From Agmasoma carcini (nom. nud.) (taxonomy: Eukaryota; Microsporidia; Thelohaniidae), in contig JAOXFI010000003.1 of the NCBI GenBank assembly GCA_029232285.1, positions 62,001-126,000 on the forward strand: 64,000 nt of DNA, read 5' to 3'. This document shows positions 10,008-20,029 of this stretch, piece after piece; position 1 is the stretch's first letter, and every line of letters begins with the position of its first letter. The notes beneath the pieces are model-generated. The model had not been told where the DNA came from. It did no database searches and worked only from the letters and a program-made list of their open reading frames with translations. The translations under genes and the position numbers were made by a program.

Positions 10008-12392
10008 ATGTATCTTCTACACATTTATAGCATTCTTGCAATAGATGAGTCAAGTCTAGAATCTTGTTCAGGATGTACAATAGATACTGTGGGTACAGAT
10101 TTTTGCTTACCTAACAATCAATATAACATTCAAGCACTGATGAACAATTCTTTTACACCAGGATCTAATTGTCAAAGCAACAATTCTTATAATAACTTGA
10201 ACACAACTAACAACACTAATTGTGGTGATATGGACACAAATGGAGGATCACTAGAATCCATGCATTCACAGCTTTTTGGGAATTACATCTGTCAAGGAGT
10301 AGGATCTGGCAGTGGTAATACACCAGGAGGACCAGGTTCAACACCGGGTTCACCTGGTAGTGGTGTGGGTGGTTTACCAGGAGGACCACAAGGGGGTAGT
10401 AATCAAGGTCAAAATACACCTGGCGCACCCGGAAGTGGCGCTGGTAATGGTAACACACCTAATTCGAATGGAAATTATGGAGGTGTACCTGGAGGCAATA
10501 TGACTGATATAAATGGTTTTCCTATTCCAAATAGTGGAGCTTCACCTAACAATTTAGTCGGTGGGCCAAACACTCCTAATAATCAACCATCTAATAATCA
10601 AAGGCCTGGTGTAATAACTAAAGTTGTTACGCAGAAACAAGATGTTCCTATTATTAAGACTAACTATGTAAGGGAAATTGTTACAAACTACAACACACAA
10701 ACACTAACAGTAACTCTAACTACACCCCCACTTACAATAATAAAACCACCATTCACTGAAACTGTTCAAGCACCTGCGCAGACCCTTGTATCAACACTTC
10801 AACCCCAGGTTTTTACTATTGCGACTTCAACATCGATTCAAACCGCTCAAGCCTCAACTCAAACGGTTACTCTCAATCCAGAAACTGTTGTAGTACCTCC
10901 AGAGACTGTTACTGCTACTAAAACAATAATCAACCCACCACAAAAGATTTATGTTACACTCCCACCAGTAACATCTACATTGTCACCAGTAACTCAAACT
11001 ATCACACAGAAAGTAGTACAAACAGTGGAACTTCCACCAAGGTTTGTTACTTTACCTCCTATAACTACAACTTTACCTGGTACAACTGTATATTTGATAA
11101 GTACGATGACACAACCACCCATCACAAAAGTGGTAGAATCTAAGCCAGTTACGATTACAAAGTTATCTGTTCAACCAGTTTATAATACACAACCAGCTTA
11201 TAACGCACAACCAGCACCTGGAACTAAGCCAGTAGTACAAGTTAAACCAAGATCAACACCTACTACTTCGCCTATGAACAGAACCTCTAATGGTGGACCA
11301 GCAAACAATAAACCAACTTCTAACTTGAACACACCAACGAACTCTAGAGGAAATGCGAATGCTGGGCAGCCACAGATTAGATATGTTCCTAACAATGAAC
11401 TTAATGCGATAGCCAATAATATTAAAGAAAAGGCTATTAAAAATCTAAATCTAGGAGTACCAGGACCATTAGGCTTCAATTGTAACTTAGGTACACAACA
11501 GGGTGGAGTATGTAATACATCACTTTCTAAGCCAACGTATAATTTAGCAGGACAACCAACTATTATTAGAAATAAAAATAGTTGCTCATCAAATGAACCA
11601 TCTGGATGTAGTGTACAGTCAGTAAGTGATATATGTGCAAATAATGCACTATCCTGCTCTATAGATAATTTATCAAATTCATATGTACAGCAACCAGCAG
11701 AGACTAACAGTGCTTGTTCACTAAATAATTTTGCAGGATGTAAAAAGCTTAACTTAAATGATGCTTCTGATTATGTAGCTGATTATACGGTAATTTCACC
11801 TGGACAACCACCAATTTGTAAGGATTGTTCACCTACCCAAGAAAATGACAAGAAGGATAATGTTCCAATTATAGAACCCAAGGAAGAACCTGAAATTGAA
11901 GAAGTTAAAGAGCTCAGCGACCAAAATAATACTGAAACAATAAACGATTTTGGAACATCAAACCTTGCTGGAAAATCTAATGATGAAGATAAGAAAGAGG
12001 ACGAGAATGAAGAAAAAAGGGATGAAAACAAAATTTCAGAATTAAGTGAAATTGAAGATAAAGACGATGAAAAACATTCAAAATTAATTGATAATGAAAC
12101 CGGAGACGAAAATAAAAGCAAATCATCGAATGTAGAAGAAAGGTTAGCTTCAGATGTTCGTGAGGGATTGATTAATAAGATTGTAAATTTAATTCCAGAT
12201 TTTGCAAAAGCCAAGTATCTTGCCAGCAAAGGCAATATGAGTGATTCTATGTTGTTTGAGAAGGATGAAAATCCAATTAACACCAATTCGAAAAATTCAC
12301 ATATTTCCAACTTAGATTCCAATAAATTACTTGGAGGTGGCGATGATGATATGAAAGTTGTCTATTTGAGTGACATTTTAAGAGCCCATTAA
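10008..12392 (+). CDS. Secreted Pro/Thr/Gly-rich protein, polar-tube or spore-wall candidate
   Basis: Protein of 794 residues starting at the ATG at 10008, which gives a short N-terminal hydrophobic stretch (MYLLHIYSILAI) read as a signal peptide. Domains in order: a Cys-containing N-terminal segment (ESCSGCT, DFCLP, SNCQ, TNCG); a Gly/Pro/Asn low-complexity stretch with repeated PGGPGS-like units; a Thr/Pro/Gln/Val region with recurring TVTLTTPP-like and PPITTTLP-like units; a second Cys-rich segment (about 10 Cys, such as NSCSSNEPSGC and PICKDC); and a Lys/Glu/Asp-rich tail of about 160 residues. Proline-rich, Cys-bearing secreted proteins of this build are typical of microsporidian polar tube (PTP1-like) and spore-wall proteins, and Thr-rich stretches are likely O-mannosylated. 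I cannot match it to a named PTP; the function is inferred from composition. Confidence 0.6.
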   Translation: MYLLHIYSILAIDESSLESCSGCTIDTVGTDFCLPNNQYNIQALMNNSFTPGSNCQSNNSYNNLNTTNNTNCGDMDTNGGSLESMHSQLFGNYICQGVGSGSGNTPGGPGSTPGSPGSGVGGLPGGPQGGSNQGQNTPGAPGSGAGNGNTPNSNGNYGGVPGGNMTDINGFPIPNSGASPNNLVGGPNTPNNQPSNNQRPGVITKVVTQKQDVPIIKTNYVREIVTNYNTQTLTVTLTTPPLTIIKPPFTETVQAPAQTLVSTLQPQVFTIATSTSIQTAQASTQTVTLNPETVVVPPETVTATKTIINPPQKIYVTLPPVTSTLSPVTQTITQKVVQTVELPPRFVTLPPITTTLPGTTVYLISTMTQPPITKVVESKPVTITKLSVQPVYNTQPAYNAQPAPGTKPVVQVKPRSTPTTSPMNRTSNGGPANNKPTSNLNTPTNSRGNANAGQPQIRYVPNNELNAIANNIKEKAIKNLNLGVPGPLGFNCNLGTQQGGVCNTSLSKPTYNLAGQPTIIRNKNSCSSNEPSGCSVQSVSDICANNALSCSIDNLSNSYVQQPAETNSACSLNNFAGCKKLNLNDASDYVADYTVISPGQPPICKDCSPTQENDKKDNVPIIEPKEEPEIEEVKELSDQNNTETINDFGTSNLAGKSNDEDKKEDENEEKRDENKISELSEIEDKDDEKHSKLIDNETGDENKSKSSNVEERLASDVREGLINKIVNLIPDFAKAKYLASKGNMSDSMLFEKDENPINTNSKNSHISNLDSNKLLGGGDDDMKVVYLSDILRAH

Positions 12393-12680
12393 TAAATTAA
12401 TCATTTTAAATTTCATCATTATATTTGCTGATAGGTTATATTATAAGCAATAACATACAGTTTAATTATTGAAATATTTAATCAATATTGGTAATATTTA
12501 TACTTTTAACTTAATTTTTGTGATCAATCCTTAGACTAAAACGTAAAAAACAAGTCTATCTAGCTCTTAATTAGCTGTAATAAACAATAAAACACAACAT
12601 CAGCTGATCATTAAGCTACAACCTGCTGTCGAACTAAAATATTTAAATGTTTATAATTAAAAAATTCTTAGATTCATTTA

Positions 12681-13358
12681 TTAAGCTGTTGGTCTCTTTT
12701 TAAGTTCATCTGATAACCATTTGAAACCCATATAGATTGAAGACGAATCAGCATTGTTATTTAAATCTTTCTTAACACGCCCTTCCCTTTCATTCTTGGC
12801 AGAACATGGTACAATATTAACACCAAATGATAAATTATCACACATAATATGCGGACTCATATCAATACCCCTGTTTTCAATATTGAAAATCTCTTTTACT
12901 TTTAAAATCTTCTCATCCAGACCACCACTGGTTTCAATTAGATCAATTTTATTCAGAAATAGTAATACTGGTGTATCATTTGGTAATTCGTTTGAAATAG
13001 ACTTAAGTGATTCATAAGACTGTCTGTATCTGTCCTCATCATTAATATCAATAAAGTATACAAGACCATCTGCAGTAGCAACATAGTTAGACCAGAAATC
13101 AACAAAACTACTTTGACCACCGATATCCCACACTTTGAACTCACAGTTGTGTATCCTAACGGTCTCATAGTTAAAACCAAGGGTTGGTACAGTCACTGTC
13201 TCATCCTTATCCGTTAAAAAGTTAAGTGTATAAGTTTTACCAGCATTATCGAGTCCAACGATGGCTATACTCGCTTGTCTTCCACCAAAAAGAGGTGCTA
13301 ATATATGCTTCACTCTTTCAGAAATATTCTTCTTCATATTGCTTAATCCATGACCCAT
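12681..13358 (-). CDS. ARF/ARL-family small GTPase
   Basis: Protein of 225 residues. I chose the ATG at 13358 because it gives MGHGLSN, with the Gly2 used for N-myristoylation in ARFs, and has an AAATTTC block upstream; an in-frame upstream extension is hydrophobic junk. GTPase motifs: G1 GLDNAGKT, switch I with VPTLGFNYETV, G3 WDIGGQ, G4 LNKIDL, G5 CSAKN. ARFs recruit coats and tethers to Golgi and endosomal membranes. The protein is about 45 residues longer than a usual ARF, the excess lying between G4 and the last helix (two insertions around IENRGIDMSPH and the Asn/Ser-rich NNNADSS). It is divergently arranged with the V-ATPase subunit gene, 123 bases apart. ARF versus ARL subgroup cannot be settled by eye. 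Confidence 0.85.
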   Translation of the reverse strand: MGHGLSNMKKNISERVKHILAPLFGGRQASIAIVGLDNAGKTYTLNFLTDKDETVTVPTLGFNYETVRIHNCEFKVWDIGGQSSFVDFWSNYVATADGLVYFIDINDEDRYRQSYESLKSISNELPNDTPVLLFLNKIDLIETSGGLDEKILKVKEIFNIENRGIDMSPHIMCDNLSFGVNIVPCSAKNEREGRVKKDLNNNADSSSIYMGFKWLSDELKKRPTA

Positions 13359-13481
13359 TGTTTGGAATGAAATTTTTTGTTTAAAAAAAGTTGTTTCAAT
13401 TGGAAACAACAAAATAAACATTTGAATTATGTTTATATATTGTTTCATTTGGGTTATAAATACAAATAAATAGTTTGATAT

Positions 13482-14108
13482 ATGACAAATGATAGATATA
13501 ACATTTTTCCTACAAGAATGAATTTGAGAAATACCATTTTGAAATTAGAATCGGTTTCAAGGGGGCATGGGCTGCTTAAAGCAAAGAGTGATGCGTTAAC
13601 GGTCCATTTTAGACAACTTGAAGAACGTTTTAAGACAAAGAAGAATGAAATCAATGAATTTTTCAGAAATGCTTTTCTATCGTTAAGCAAAGCTGAATTT
13701 TTGGGTGCTAACATTGATTTATTTAGAAAAGAATGTAGGACATCAGAAGTGAGGTTAGATTCTAAAATAGAGAAAATAGGTGGTGTAACTATTCCATCAT
13801 TTAAGATTTTAAGGTCGATTAATTCAGAAATAGAATATCTTGGACGAGGGGGTCATAAATTACTAGAAACAAAAAAGTTGTTTGAGATTTTATTAGATTC
13901 ATTGATTGAAACTGTGGAGATGCAAAATTCATATAATACCTTAAAAAACACATTAGATTCTACAAATAGGAGGATAAATGCCATTGAATATAATTTGATG
14001 CCTAAGCTTGAAAATACAATCAAACATATCAACAGTGAGTTGGACGAGCAAGAAAGAGAAGAATTTTTTAGACTTAAAAAAATTCAAGGCTTAGATAAAA
14101 AACAATAA
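13482..14108 (+). CDS. VMA8: V-type proton ATPase subunit D
   Basis: Protein of 208 residues. Subunit D forms the central rotor stalk of the V1 sector and couples ATP hydrolysis to proton pumping. The family hallmarks are an N-terminal helix with GHGLLKAKSDALTVHFRQ (compare the GHKLLKKKSDAL pattern), and a C-terminal helix with NSYNTLKNTLDSTNRRINAIE and MPKLENTIKHI followed by EREEFFRLKKIQ. The whole protein is expected to be a long antiparallel coiled coil. Yeast Vma8 is 256 aa; the difference is a shorter C-terminal tail. The start is the only ATG before the conserved helix. Confidence 0.92.
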   Translation: MTNDRYNIFPTRMNLRNTILKLESVSRGHGLLKAKSDALTVHFRQLEERFKTKKNEINEFFRNAFLSLSKAEFLGANIDLFRKECRTSEVRLDSKIEKIGGVTIPSFKILRSINSEIEYLGRGGHKLLETKKLFEILLDSLIETVEMQNSYNTLKNTLDSTNRRINAIEYNLMPKLENTIKHINSELDEQEREEFFRLKKIQGLDKKQ

Positions 14109-14151
14109 AAAATATTTATAATATAAAATGATCAAAAATAATTGTTCTTAA

Positions 14152-14320
14152 ATTTATTATTGCATTTCTAGAACAATACAAGGTAAATTTTATTAATTAA
14201 TAAATTCTTTTTCTATATTAATAATGGGGGTGAGATTTATTATTGCATTTCTAGAACAATACAAGGTAAATTTTATTAATTAATAAATTCTTTTTCTATA
14301 TTAATAATGGAGGTGAGATT
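14152..14320. repeat. 83-bp tandem duplication
   Basis: Two nearly identical units with period 83 (TGCATTTCTAGAAC at 14161 and again at 14244). Each unit ends in the block TATATTAATAATGG. Only one or two mismatches are visible, so the duplication is recent. It lies just downstream of the V-ATPase gene. Confidence 0.9.
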
Positions 14321-14638
14321 TTTACCATATAAAAATAATTGATAAATTTAATATAGAAAAATGTTATGAAATCAAATTTGTTATTTAAAGGAAGAAGAAG
14401 GCTTAAGTTGTAGAGAAATAAATGAAAATATAGAAAAATGTTATGATAATTGGTGTGGTAAGTGTAATGTTATATTTTGTATTTCATGTCTCATGGTTGA
14501 TTATTTAAAAAAAAGTATATATAGTTTTAGTTGATCGAAAAAAAATAATATTTTATATATTTATGATTAGTTACATTATCTACAAATAAAAAGATAATAG
14601 GAAACATTCTTTAAAGTAATTTAAATTGTATAATATTA

Positions 14639-14948
14639 TACAATGAAGGGAAAAACCAGACACCCCCATAATGAAATAATCTTTTGAACTGTAAAAATAA
14701 TTAAATAAATACAATTATTGTTATAGTTGTTACTGTATATGCGCTTTTATTTTGTTTTCTTTATAATGTTATATATTTTTTATGAATTTCGTAAATTTTG
14801 GGTTCTCGTTTGATTTGATAACAATTTCACTTGTTTCTCATTGTATAAATCAATTTTTAACAAAGTTATTTGGTATATTATACCATAATCCAAATTTCAT
14901 TATTAAGATTATTTAGTGATTTACATCTCTTTTTAAATATTTTTCATA
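14639..14948 (-). mobile_element. Left part of an older Tc1/mariner relic, interrupted by a younger element
   Basis: Starts with a degenerate terminal repeat (ACAATGAAGGGAAAAACCAG) and has an inner repeat near 14780-14800 (GAATTTCGTAAATTTTGGG). Its course from about 14850 to 14945 follows the element at 52.1 kb closely (AACAAAGTTATTTGGTAT and CATTATTAAGATTATTTAGT). Transposase orientation would be reverse. The sequence stops where the next mariner is inserted; a short stretch after 16290 may be its continuation. Confidence 0.6.
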
Positions 14949-14950
14949 TA

Positions 14951-16288
14951 CACTGATTGCAAAAAAAAGTAGCACCCCAAAAAATGAAAATCTAATGTTA
15001 GATAAAAATATATAATAAAATAAACTCTTTAAATACATCTATTTTCTTGTATTTTTCAATATGAATTCTAAATATAATATTTAATGTGAACATGTTTGCA
15101 AAAAAAAAGTAGCACCCTAAAATTTCCCTCTATTTTTATAATTAAAATTCATTTAACGAAAAATACATGTCAAAACATCTTTCGGAAGAGCAGAAATCAA
15201 TGTTATTAGTGTTTTAATACATGTTTAACCCTAAGTTCTATCTCTTTAAAACACAATATTTCGCGCAGAACAGTGCAAAACATCAATAATAAATGGAAAG
15301 AAAACTAACCAATTAATCAAAAAAAGAGATCTAGACGATATATGAAGCTCAATTCATTATCATTGAAATTTTTTATAAAGTGTATTAATAAAAATCCATT
15401 TTCACTTTATCAGAAATGAAAAAAACACCTGTTAAAGCAATACAATATCAATGTATCTATATCAAAGGCTATAAATAAACAAGGTATTAACATATTTATT
15501 CCTGTTATTAAGCCATTATTAAGTAAGAAGAACATTATTATATGAAAAATTATGTAATGAATTTTAAAAGATGAGCTTGAATCAATTATATTCTGTAGAA
15601 TGCTGATTTGGTCTTTATCATCCAGATAGTTCTTATTCTGTGCGACAGAGAAATGGGGGAAAGGCTAAACCCGAAGTATATTTTACCATCAGTAAAGCAT
15701 GGTAAGGATTCATAATGGTTTAGGGCTTCATATCATTGAAAAACAGGTAGACTTGTGTTTATTGGTTAAACTATTGACGCTGCTGCATATAAACAACTTT
15801 TTGCTTATAATTTCGAAGTATCTGCATTTATGATGAATATTTCAGATTTTATTTTCCAGCAAAGTCAGTCCAAACAATGATTAATTCTATAAATTAAAAT
15901 TTAATAAAATAATCACTACAATCATCCGATTTAAACTCTATCAAGCTTTTTTGGGGATATATAAAGCAAAATTTAAGAGATTTTGGGTTTTTGAAGAAAG
16001 ATGAATTTAAAATAAAATCTTCAAATATAAAACAATATGGATCATGAAATGGCGAGGATTTATGTTTTTAGCTTTCAAAAAAAACTTTGGTTATTTTTAG
16101 AGCAAAAGGAAATATGTTAATTGATAAATTTCAAGGTGCTACTTTTTTTTTGAAAACATGTTCACACTAAATATTATATTAAGAATTCATATTGAAATAT
16201 TTAAAAACATAAGAATATATATATGTATTTAAAGAGTTTATTTTGTTATATATTTTTTGGGGTATTACTTTTTTTTTGCAAAGCAGTG
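14951..16288 (+). mobile_element. Tc1/mariner-type transposon, 1,338 bp, with long IR/DR termini
   Basis: Bounded by CACTG at 14951 and CAGTG at 16288, each flanked by a TA dinucleotide, as expected for the TA duplication of Tc1/mariner. The inverted repeats are about 175 bp long (14951-15125 and about 16117-16288). Each contains two copies of a site of the form GCAAAAAAAAGTAGCACCC, at the tip and about 140 bases in, which is the IR/DR layout known from Sleeping Beauty-like elements. Between them lies a broken transposase in forward orientation. Confidence 0.9.
15165..16115 (+). pseudogene. Decayed Tc1/mariner transposase
   Basis: No single open frame remains; several stops and frameshifts are present. 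Recognisable pieces are an N-terminal helix-turn-helix region (SKHLSEEQKSML near 15168-15205), a central RNGGKAKPEVYF near 15650, and the catalytic-end signature QSSDLNSIKLFWGYIK at 15919-15966, corresponding to the family pattern in which a conserved SPDLNPIE precedes LW. It is clearly non-functional; mobility would need a transposase supplied from elsewhere. Confidence 0.85.
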
Positions 16289-16496
16289 TATGTTTATTTA
16301 AATATTTCAAGCCCACCAAAAATCAAACATTTTAGATTTTCTTCTTCATATGTATTATTTATGTTTCAACAAAAATGTCACACCTGTTTATTACATAAAA
16401 GAGAATGATAAATTGAATTTATATTGTTAATATTATGAAATCGTAGAAACAAAACATGACCACTTAATTTTAATATATTTTTTATTATAATTTTAT

Positions 16497-16600
16497 AAAT
16501 AAAATTGTCCTGCCAAGTGGTCTAACTTCGTACGTGGCCTATTAATGGAACGTATACGAGACGACCAACAATATAATATGTTTATTTGACAATTTTATTT
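16497..16600. repeat. Short inverted-repeat unit
   Basis: The 13-base arm AAATAAAATTGTC at 16497-16509 is repeated in reverse complement at 16588-16600. The roughly 78 bases between them are locally GC-richer, with CGTACG and CCAAGTGG. It could be a small MITE-like remnant. No duplication of flanking bases was convincing. Confidence 0.4.
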
Positions 16601-17389
16601 CCAGTTTAATATCAATGAAAATATTCGGGAATGTTTCATACATATGAATCAATTCTATACTGTGTATAAAATTTTTAATAATGTGATGGGATTGAAGTCA
16701 AACAAAAAGTTCTAATTGAGATGGCTTATTTTATCTAATTACATATTGTATTCTCTTAGAGGCCAAACTAGATCAAGTACGATATACAAGTTTCCCTGTC
16801 TAGGTCGAAAAAACAATTTTGTCATTTAAATTAGTGTAAAGAACAGTTTCTGATTGAGTGGTGTGTTTTATACTAAATAGAGCGCCTAATAGCAATAAAA
16901 ATGGGTATATTTTGTATTTTTAAAACTTAATAAATAATTTGATTAATTATTTTAAATAAATATAAAAAATTATTTACTAATTTATTTTTTTGTTGATTTT
17001 ATATGAACTATTTCAATTTGGCTTGAGAAGTCATTTTTAATTTTTATTTAAAAGATGAATTGTACAATACCAAATGTTTATCTTCAAAATTAAAGCAAGT
17101 CAAATGATCATAATCTTTTCACGTTTTTATATTACATAGCTTTGCAAGAATATCGTCATCTCCTTCTGAGATTTAGTAAGCACACCATAGTCTAAATTCT
17201 CTTTGAAACGAATTTATATAATAGTTATTTCTGCAAATTTATATGTTCTTCTTGTGATATATCAAACACATTTATAAATAAATTCTCCACATATCTTTAT
17301 AACAATAAAAATGTTTTAAAGTTGTAGCTCTATATTTAGAATTATTGTGGCTGAACATAACTATATCCAAATGATCAATCAGTCAAGTG

Positions 17390-18050
17390 TGCCGGTCGGC
17401 ATACCCTTTCTTAACATAGATTTAAAGGTTCGATTGAACTTTTCTATTTGCCTTTGACTTTGTAGATGATAAGGTCTTCCTCTTGTTCAATTTATGTTAA
17501 AATTACTTAATATTGCTTCTATTTCATTATTTGTAAATTTTGTACTATTGTCACTGTTCAGATTATAAAACCCTTTTTCAAAATAAATTATTTTTTAAAA
17601 CTTTCGAAAATGGTTCAGCATTTTTCCTTTTGCTCTTAAAGTTTAAGCAATATAATTTATACAAGTAAATACATACTCATACCCGTTGTTGAATTCTTGA
17701 TACTATAGGTGTGATTGAGACAATAGATTGTAAAAGAATTATTTAAACAATTATCACATCTTAATATGAAGCTTTGAACCCTATTGACTGATATTCCAGT
17801 ATAAACTGATGATATTCTGTCAAAAGATCTTGCGAATCCCAAAATAATCCTGATTGTAAAACTTAATCAATATTTCTTTAATCACCGATTCTCAAATTCA
17901 TAAATAAACGTTTTTATTATATAATTATCTGACAATGTCAATTTATCATGATTAATTACGATTTTTCCCTTCTATAAAGCATTTTGATATAATATATACA
18001 ATATATCATTTTGCTTTTCAACAGTCAAAATTTCATGTTTGTAACTATAT
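17390..18050 (-). pseudogene. Decayed retroelement-type integrase (Ty3/gypsy-like)
   Basis: Read on the reverse strand there is an ordered integrase with stops and frameshifts. First come YSYKHEILTVEKQNDIL and KGKIVINHDKLTL (about 18050-17930), then the zinc-binding half RVQSFILRCDNC (about 17770), then NLNSDNSTKFTN at about 17520-17570 (second catalytic Asp). Last is RGRPYHLQSQRQIEKFNRT at about 17430-17490, which matches the HGRPRHPQSQGQVER-type block carrying the catalytic Glu. Reverse transcriptase and LTRs were not recognised nearby, so the parent could be a Ty3/gypsy retrotransposon or a derived integrase gene. Confidence 0.75.
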
Positions 18051-19081
18051 GTGTAATTTTATTAATAAAGGGAGACACTTTTTGTAAATATTAAAATAAA
18101 GAAGGGACATTATTTGTTTCTACGATTTTTATTAATTAAGAAATAATTCATAATAAAATGTCTCTTGTGGTATATAGTTAGCAATTGAGTATATTTCTTT
18201 ATTAATAGATGATACAAAATTGTGCTCATGGTTAACACCCTTGTGATTATATCTACATTCTTTCTAAAATAATAAAATACAAGTCGGCTATCCTTCACTC
18301 ACTACATTCTTTTTCTACTATAATTGATTCATATGTTTCTTAACAAGTTTTAATAAAAGCTTATTTACACTTCTTAGACAGAGGTGTCACACCAATTTCA
18401 ATAGTATTAAAAACACAAGACCAATCGCTACCATATCAGTACAGTTAACATTATAAATTATGTAATTTTAATTAATTAGCACCAATCTTATATGAAAATT
18501 AAGCTAAAATCATTGAAATCTTTACCAATTTTTATTCGTGAGTTCTTAAAATAAATTACTTTCCTAATAAAAATGTTATTATTGCAAAAATTTCAGATTT
18601 TTTAAATTTATAGTGATACCTGCAATAATATTTAATTTGTTCATGATTAGAATACTTTAACGCTTAATAACTAATGTTACAGAGTATCAATAAATAATTA
18701 AGCATTTTTATACATTATATTATAAAAAAATAATATTAAATTAAAATACCATTTTTTATTTATATTCCAATAATCCATCATGGCCCATAAAAGTTTCTTC
18801 AAGAGAATATAATACAACAATACTTAATTTTCTAATTATAGCAAAACTTATCGAAATCACTTTATGATATAATAAATCATAAAAATAAACCTTTTTATCA
18901 TAATTATTACGATAGATATAAGTTTAGTTATTATTGATTATGTAACTACATCAATTTGGTTATGTTCTTTAGATACAAATTCTTTTTTTTTCTTTTCCTG
19001 TGCAAATTACAATTTCTAAAAATATACTCTAAATAATAATGTAAATATATTTTAATAATCAAGAATAGAAAAATTTAATTA
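18051..19081. other. AT-rich spacer downstream of the CDK gene
   Basis: About 1 kb of very A/T-rich sequence with homopolymer runs. No gene, tRNA or repeat family that I could tie to another copy. Short open frames near 18110-18298 are stop-poor by chance and have no family features. Confidence 0.45.
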
Positions 19082-19981
19082 TCACTCAAAACCTGAAAGC
19101 TGTGTATCCATATTCTTAAAGTAATTTTCATACAGCGCTTGGAACGCAGTAATCCTCTTCATAGGATCATATTGCAACATCTTTTCTATTAAACTAGAAA
19201 GCGAAGGACCAGAAATCAAATCTTTGATCTTTTTCTTCTTAAATACTGGAAAACCATCTTTATAATTAGGCATAGAAGTAATACCATTCCACACCTCTTC
19301 TGTGGGTGTACCCAAAACCGCAAATATCTTATAAAGTTGATCAATTTCGGAATCACCAGAAAATAAAACATTTAACGTATCAATTTCATAAAATATACAA
19401 GCTAACGACCAAATATCAATAGAAGAATCATAATATTTAGATCCTAATAGTATTTCTGGTGCTCTATAATACAAAGTTACTACTTCTGAAGTGTAGCTCC
19501 TAAGAGGCACTGAAGCAGCCCTTCCTAAACCAAAATCTGCAAGCTTAACATTGCAATTATCATCAACTAAAATGTTCTGAGGCTTGATATCCCTATGAAA
19601 TATATTCTTAGAATGACAAAAGGCAACAGCATTGCACAACTGATACACCATCTTTCTTACACTAGCCTTTTTGAATGATGTTCCCTTACCAATATGATTT
19701 TCAATAACTGATTTCAAATCACTATTAATATATTCAAATACCAAATACATCTTATTATCACTATGAATAACCTCTTTTAAGTCTATAATGTTAGGGTGCT
19801 TAAGATTCTTTAAAAGAAGAATCTCTCTAATCGTTGTAGCAGGAATCCCTTCGTTCTCATTCTCGGGCCTAATCTTCTTCAAGGCAACTACTTCACCGTT
19901 TGACTTATTTTTCGCTTTATAAACAATACCATACGTCCCTTCGCCTATTTTCTCTAACTTTTGAAATGTATTTATGGTCAT
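19082..19981 (-). CDS. Cyclin-dependent kinase, CDK1/Cdc28-like
   Basis: Protein of 299 residues, about the length of Cdc28. Motifs: Gly-rich loop GEGTYGIVYKA with inhibitory Thr-Tyr; VALKKIR; a PSTAIRE-type cyclin helix reading PATTIRE; HRDIKPQNIL; ADFGLGRA; T-loop SYTSEVVTLYYRAPE with the activating Thr; and SIDIWSLACIFYEI. This pattern is that of a cell-cycle CDK (CDK1/2 group) rather than a transcriptional CDK. The variant PATTIRE instead of PSTAIRE is a mild divergence. It is co-oriented with RPT3, 48 bases downstream of that gene's stop, and its own start is preceded by AAATTTTTTCC. Confidence 0.88.
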   Translation of the reverse strand: MTINTFQKLEKIGEGTYGIVYKAKNKSNGEVVALKKIRPENENEGIPATTIREILLLKNLKHPNIIDLKEVIHSDNKMYLVFEYINSDLKSVIENHIGKGTSFKKASVRKMVYQLCNAVAFCHSKNIFHRDIKPQNILVDDNCNVKLADFGLGRAASVPLRSYTSEVVTLYYRAPEILLGSKYYDSSIDIWSLACIFYEIDTLNVLFSGDSEIDQLYKIFAVLGTPTEEVWNGITSMPNYKDGFPVFKKKKIKDLISGPSLSSLIEKMLQYDPMKRITAFQALYENYFKNMDTQLSGFE

Positions 19982-20029
19982 GGAAAAAATTTGAATTTTT
20001 CTACTTAAAAAGAAATATTATCACCAAAT

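Noticed and set aside
10216..12322. Reverse-strand and alternative-frame open stretches inside the secreted protein gene
   Set aside because: Low-complexity repeats on the forward strand create stop-free shadows. Only the forward frame has a signal peptide and structured Cys clusters.
17420..17440. tRNA B-box-like string GGTTCGATTGAAC
   Set aside because: It lies within the decayed integrase coding sequence and has no cloverleaf around it.
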